Source: an uncultured Eubacteriales bacterium
GTDB taxonomy: Bacteria > Bacillota_A > Clostridia > Christensenellales > Aristaeellaceae
Reading direction: 5' to 3'
Length of the DNA stretch: 8,832 nt
NCBI GenBank assembly: GCA_902803675.1
Contig: CADCQZ010000023.1
Span: 1 to 8,832, forward strand
Shown here: piece by piece, positions 5,607 through 8,832 of the stretch
Position numbering within the stretch: the stretch's first letter is position 1
How the letters are laid out: each line of letters begins with the position of its first letter
The notes under the pieces: model-generated
Told to the model about the DNA's origin: nothing
What the model saw: only the letters and a program-made list of their open reading frames with translations
Databases searched by the model: none
Program-made: the position numbers and the translations under genes

Positions 5607-8600
5607 TCAGAAGCCGCAGAGGGTGATCATCTCGTCCCGGACGCTGTTGGCCATGATCTCGTTCACGGTCAGGGGATCGTTGGGATACAGCAGCTCGATC
5701 AGGTCCTTTTTGCTCTCCAGCATCCGGCCCAGCGCGGTCCTGTACGCCGCGACGGCGGCGCGGTCCTCGGCGGAGGCGGCCTTGTACATGGCGTTGACTT
5801 TGCTGTCCAGGGAGGTCAGCCAGGCGCGCTGCGCCTTGAGGAAGACGGCGGCCCGGGCGCCGGCCATGGCGTCCGCTTCGATGAGCGCCGTGACAGTGGA
5901 GTCGATCCCGGCGTGGGGAACGCACATGACCGCCTCGTAAGTCACCTTGCTGCCTTCGGTCTTGAGGACGCGGAAGCCGCAGTCCGCTTCCCCGGCCCCG
6001 GGGATGGCGGCGTATCCGCCGATGAGCAGGCTGTCTTTGGGCGCCTTCGGCGCGTTGTGCAGCATGTAGCACAGGTCGGCCACCCGGTTCATCAGCTGTT
6101 CGGCCACCGCCCGTTCCACCGCTTCCGGATCGTGAGGCATCAGGCGCGTCAGCAGCGTCTTATAGGCTTCCAGGAACTTCTCGTCGTTCAGCTTCAGCGC
6201 TTCCGCGGCCGCCGGAGCGTCCTGGGTGCCCGCCTTGGTGAGGATGCGGTACTCGTTGTCCAGGGCGTTGCGCCACAGGGTCTGGGCCTGCTGCCAGGCG
6301 CTGATCCGGGCCTCTTCGGATCTGGCCGCGTTCAGGAGCGCCCGCACCTGCTTCTCGATCGTGTAGTGGTCGCCGCAGTATTCCAGGGTGCAGTCATAGA
6401 CGCCCTCGCCCTTGCCGGTCAGGGTGCGGACGCAGCTTGTGAGGCCGTCGCCCACCGGGGGCACGAACCCGCCGTCATAGTGCTTTTTGGGCGGCTCTTT
6501 CCCTGTCTTGGCGGTCACGGTGTTGGTGATGCCCGTGACATAAAGGTCCAGATTGCCGGTGGCGTTGAACTTGGCGGCGTTGGTGTAATCGTAGCCCACG
6601 TTGAGCTCCGTGACAAGGAAATCGAAGTGGACGGTCACGGCGCCGTAGGGCTCCAGCTTGTCCCATTTGGCGGTGGGCTCGATGTCATCGGGCATGGAGA
6701 ACAGCGCGTCCCAGAGCTCCACGTCCTTGTAGGTCAGGGCCGTGGGGTTGTAGAGGGTGATCTGGCACTTGATGGTCTCGCCCACGGTGTAGTATTCGCC
6801 GTTCTTCGGGTCGGACACGATGGCCTTGATACCGTAGATATCGTCCGGCACCGCGGTGAGCACCACGCATTTGTTGGAGAGAGCGGATAGACCGGCGCCG
6901 GCGGGATCCACCCATTCGGCGCGGGCCTGGTTCTCGATCTGCTTATTGTCGATATCCGGGCCGCACACGCAGTAATCGAAGAACACGCTGCGGGTCTCAT
7001 GGGGCGCCATGGCGGTGAGGACCCCGATGGGGTCCGTGCCGCTCAGGGGATCGTAGACCGTGATGTCCAGGGGCACCTCAGAGTCGTTGGTGACCTGGAT
7101 CTCGTACCGGACGGTCTCATCCAGCATGTAGCCCTGGGGCAGGATGGGATCGCTGATCACCTTTTTGAACAGGGAAACGCTGGTCTCCGCCGGGGGGACC
7201 CAGTCGTCGAACCCGTCGGTCTTGATGCCGTGCCGGAGCGTCACGGGGTTCGAGGCGTACTCGATGCCGGTGGTCGGATCGACGGCGTAAGCGATGAAGG
7301 TGATCTCCACCTCGCCCTTGAGGGTCTCGGTGCCGGTGCCGGGGAGGATCTCCGATTCGTTGAACACGAAGCCGTCGATCTGGGTGTAGGCGGGGATGCC
7401 GCCCTGCAGGGTGCCCACCGCCGGGTACCGCGTTTCACCGTGAGCCGTGATCCGGTTGAAATCCAGATCCCAGTCCCAGATATTGGTGAGGCTCACGTCG
7501 TAGGTCACGGGCGGCGTGTCGCCGCTCAAGTCCGTGGTGAAGGGATCGGCCGGATCGTTCAGCGTCACGGAAAGGATCAATGTGGGCTCGGTGGGCTCGA
7601 CCCTCACCGGGGGAGGGGGAAGGACAGGATCCAGCGGGATGACCGGCTCGATCAGGTTGGACGCGATCTCCAGGCTGCCCCCGGACCCGTCATCGCACAC
7701 GCCCATGCCGTAAGCCTGGCGGCGGATCTCGCCGGCGGCGGTATCCCCGGAGCAGATGCGGGTGAGGTGGACGACCTTAAAGCTCTCATCCGGCTTGAGG
7801 ACGTACCCGATCGCGATCGACCAGTTCGAATAGTCCTCGGGATTGGGGTGGCCGTCGTCGGCATACGGCACCACCTCGTAGCTCTGGAAGTTGATGAGGG
7901 TGTCGCCGGTGTTCTTGACCTCCACTTCATAGGACGCGTAGTCGCCCTCCTTGAGGCCGGAGGCGTCGCCGCCCAGGAAGGTCAGCGTCAGTTCGGGATG
8001 GCGCTCCTTGACGGGGATCCTGACGGGGAACTGCATGATCACGTCTTCGCTTGTCACATAGCCCTCGTCGCCCGCCGCGGAATAGGTGCCCAGCACCCAG
8101 GCGTCCGCGGACCAGGAGATCTCAAGCAGCGGTTCGTCCGCCGCGTCGACGGTGTACTCCATGGCGTAGCTGATGCTGTCAGCGGGATCGATGGTCGTGT
8201 CCACCTCCACGAAGGACGTGAGGATCTGGGACGATGCCCCTTCCCGGATCATATAAAGGGAGGGGCGCTCCAGCGGCACATTGCCCGCGTTGATGATGTC
8301 CACGTCGAAGGTGAGCTTGTCATCCGGCTCGTAAGCTTCCTTGGCCGGGCTGGTCTGGACCACGGTGAGGATAAGGAGGGGCGCCATCGCGTCTCCCTCA
8401 TAGGGGATCTCTTTCTGCTCCTTGATGCCGCAGCGTTCGCAGACCCGCTCCTCCAGGCCCGGCCCCAGGGGGGAGGGCTCCTTGACGCGCACCCATTCGC
8501 CCCAGAGGTGCCCCAGGGCGGGCACTTCCTGATACCACAGATGGGAGGGATCCCGTTTGCAGGTCTTGTTGTCCCAGCCCGGATCGGTGCAGGTGGGGGG

Positions 8601-8832
8601 GACGTCCGGCATGTAGGGGCCCCAGTCGTGGCCCAGAGCGGGCAGGCTGTGGGATTCCGTGAGGCCGCAGCGCCCGCAGGTCCGCGATTCGACGCCCTCT
8701 GAGGTGCATCCGGGGGCCTTCGTGGTCTTCCAGGCGCCCCATTTGTGGCCCAGGGCGGGAATGGTCCTTGTCTCCGTCATTTTACACCGTCTGCAGGTCC
8801 GCGTTTCGGTGCCCTCGGTGGTGCAGCCGGGT
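5607..8832 (-). CDS. Large extracellular Cys-repeat and Ig-module protein, 5' end cut by the window
   Basis: The frame is open from the window edge to TGA at 5607-5609, giving at least 1,074 residues. The ATG at 8778-8780 is inside a repeat and has no ribosome binding site, so it is not the start. Numbering below counts that Met as residue 1. Order: Cys-rich PALGHxWG repeats (up to about 130); five beta-rich Ig/DUF11-like modules (about 134-250, 261-380, 395-520, 533-645, 648-760), most ending in an SN-x-V-like strand; a Pro-rich linker between modules 2 and 3 (379-400, with PPPP) and a second linker at 761-779; and a C-terminal duplicated helical module (783-904 and 934-1055). Modules 4 and 5 best match DUF11 (VRYEIQVTNDSEVPLDITVYDPL). 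No membrane helix, LPxTG motif or catalytic signature is seen, and any signal peptide lies outside the window. It is probably a secreted or surface adhesin-like protein. Function is unknown. Confidence 0.85.
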   Translation of the reverse strand, partial: PGCTTEGTETRTCRRCKMTETRTIPALGHKWGAWKTTKAPGCTSEGVESRTCGRCGLTESHSLPALGHDWGPYMPDVPPTCTDPGWDNKTCKRDPSHLWYQEVPALGHLWGEWVRVKEPSPLGPGLEERVCERCGIKEQKEIPYEGDAMAPLLILTVVQTSPAKEAYEPDDKLTFDVDIINAGNVPLERPSLYMIREGASSQILTSFVEVDTTIDPADSISYAMEYTVDAADEPLLEISWSADAWVLGTYSAAGDEGYVTSEDVIMQFPVRIPVKERHPELTLTFLGGDASGLKEGDYASYEVEVKNTGDTLINFQSYEVVPYADDGHPNPEDYSNWSIAIGYVLKPDESFKVVHLTRICSGDTAAGEIRRQAYGMGVCDDGSGGSLEIASNLIEPVIPLDPVLPPPPVRVEPTEPTLILSVTLNDPADPFTTDLSGDTPPVTYDVSLTNIWDWDLDFNRITAHGETRYPAVGTLQGGIPAYTQIDGFVFNESEILPGTGTETLKGEVEITFIAYAVDPTTGIEYASNPVTLRHGIKTDGFDDWVPPAETSVSLFKKVISDPILPQGYMLDETVRYEIQVTNDSEVPLDITVYDPLSGTDPIGVLTAMAPHETRSVFFDYCVCGPDIDNKQIENQARAEWVDPAGAGLSALSNKCVVLTAVPDDIYGIKAIVSDPKNGEYYTVGETIKCQITLYNPTALTYKDVELWDALFSMPDDIEPTAKWDKLEPYGAVTVHFDFLVTELNVGYDYTNAAKFNATGNLDLYVTGITNTVTAKTGKEPPKKHYDGGFVPPVGDGLTSCVRTLTGKGEGVYDCTLEYCGDHYTIEKQVRALLNAARSEEARISAWQQAQTLWRNALDNEYRILTKAGTQDAPAAAEALKLNDEKFLEAYKTLLTRLMPHDPEAVERAVAEQLMNRVADLCYMLHNAPKAPKDSLLIGGYAAIPGAGEADCGFRVLKTEGSKVTYEAVMCVPHAGIDSTVTALIEADAMAGARAAVFLKAQRAWLTSLDSKVNAMYKAASAEDRAAVAAYRTALGRMLESKKDLIELLYPNDPLTVNEIMANSVRDEMITLCGF
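5616..5981 (-). repeat. C-terminal duplicated Cys/His module, copy 2 (protein-level)
   Basis: Residues 934-1055 form the second copy, ending two residues before the protein's C-terminus. Conserved with copy 1 are Cys934, Cys953-x2-His956, Ala975-Arg976, Ala983-Gln984, Trp987, Leu991-Asp992, Pro1033, Asp1035-Pro1036 and Leu1054-Cys1055. By hand count 32 of 122 aligned positions are identical (about 26%) with no gap, which points to an old internal duplication. The linker between copies (905-933) holds a Gly/Ala/Pro-rich stretch. Confidence 0.75.
6069..6434 (-). repeat. C-terminal duplicated Cys/His module, copy 1 (protein-level)
   Basis: Residues 783-904 (numbered from the Met at 8778-8780) form the first copy. 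It starts at Cys783, has Cys802-x2-His805, a helix with AxxARxxxxxxAQxxW (824-836) followed by LD (840-841), then LMPHDP (880-885) and a closing LC (903-904). It aligns without gaps to the second copy at an offset of exactly 151 residues (453 bp). Cys797 is found only in this copy. The AQxxW...LD pattern faintly recalls LprI/DUF1311 domains, but the order of motifs differs and I do not assign it. Confidence 0.75.
8391..8832 (-). repeat. Tandem Cys-rich PALGHxWG repeats (protein-level)
   Basis: At least four degenerate units of about 35-40 residues are visible, the first cut by the window edge. The unit is roughly PGCTxEGxExRTCxRCGxTExxxIPALGHxWGxW. The CxxC pair is present before Met1, at Cys35/Cys38 and at Cys114/Cys117. 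In the third unit only Cys74 remains and the partner is replaced (TCKRDPSH). PALGH recurs at 8-12, 47-51 and 87-91. Such units are common in surface proteins of gut Firmicutes. The CxxC pairs look like small metal-binding knuckles or disulfide sites; which of these applies is not shown. Confidence 0.85.

Noticed and set aside
5499..6890. A 463-codon plus-strand open frame starting near the terminator
   Set aside because: It begins inside the terminator loop (5496-5500) and right arm, has no family signature, and lies antisense to the duplicated C-terminal module, whose gap-free repeat supports the minus-strand reading.
6999..8702. A 567-codon plus-strand open frame opposite the large extracellular protein
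   Set aside because: It has low-complexity Gly/Val/Asp/His composition and no Shine-Dalgarno, and the minus strand shows clear repeats and modules.
8778..8780. ATG as the true start of the large minus-strand protein
   Set aside because: The frame stays open to the window edge and the upstream residues (PGCTTEG then RTCRRCK) continue the same repeat.
8391..8832. Repeats at the window's right edge as a CRISPR array or DNA-level tandem repeat
   Set aside because: The similarity is at the protein level with diverged DNA and lies in a continuous reading frame; there is no fixed repeat with unique spacers.

Overview
The window is GC-rich and densely coded, and it looks like part of the chromosome of an anaerobic, gut- or rumen-type Clostridia (Bacillota). 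The evidence is indirect: AGGAGG-like ribosome binding sites, a TATAAT promoter, a PPi-type phosphofructokinase tail, a GPH-family sugar symporter, and a large extracellular protein with the Cys-rich 'PALGHxWG' repeats common in Firmicutes surface proteins. A genus cannot be assigned; an uncultured Clostridiales or Christensenellales lineage is only a guess. There are no RNA genes, CRISPR arrays, insertion sequences or phage genes.

Layout. Positions 1-213 hold the 3' end of a PPi-dependent phosphofructokinase gene. After 13 bp comes a plus-strand run: a GH2 glycosidase (227-2161), a MelB/GPH-type cation:glycoside symporter (2218-3792) and an SDR dehydrogenase of the YjmF/UxuB D-mannonate oxidoreductase type (3857-4699). 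Intercistronic gaps are 56 and 64 bp, each with a good Shine-Dalgarno and a small hairpin and no terminator. A separate extended -10 promoter (4716-4745) then drives a small secreted protein of unknown function (4773-5459), followed by a bidirectional terminator (5484-5512). The rest (5607 to the window edge) is a minus-strand gene, truncated at its 5' end. It encodes a large extracellular protein with N-terminal CxxC repeats, five Ig-like modules and a C-terminal tandem duplication.

How the genes work together. The transporter would import a glycoside or hexuronide, the GH2 enzyme would hydrolyse it in the cytoplasm (it has no signal peptide), and the SDR would reduce D-fructuronate to D-mannonate, the second step of glucuronate breakdown. 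This suggests a compact glucuronide-use operon, with the GH2 enzyme acting as a beta-glucuronidase rather than the beta-galactosidase its overall sequence style suggests. That specificity is inferred from gene context and an N-x-K motif and is not proven.

The least explained part is the C-terminus of the minus-strand protein. Two copies of a Cys/His-containing helical module align without gaps for 122 residues at a constant 151-residue offset. I found no clear evidence of a wholly new multi-gene system.
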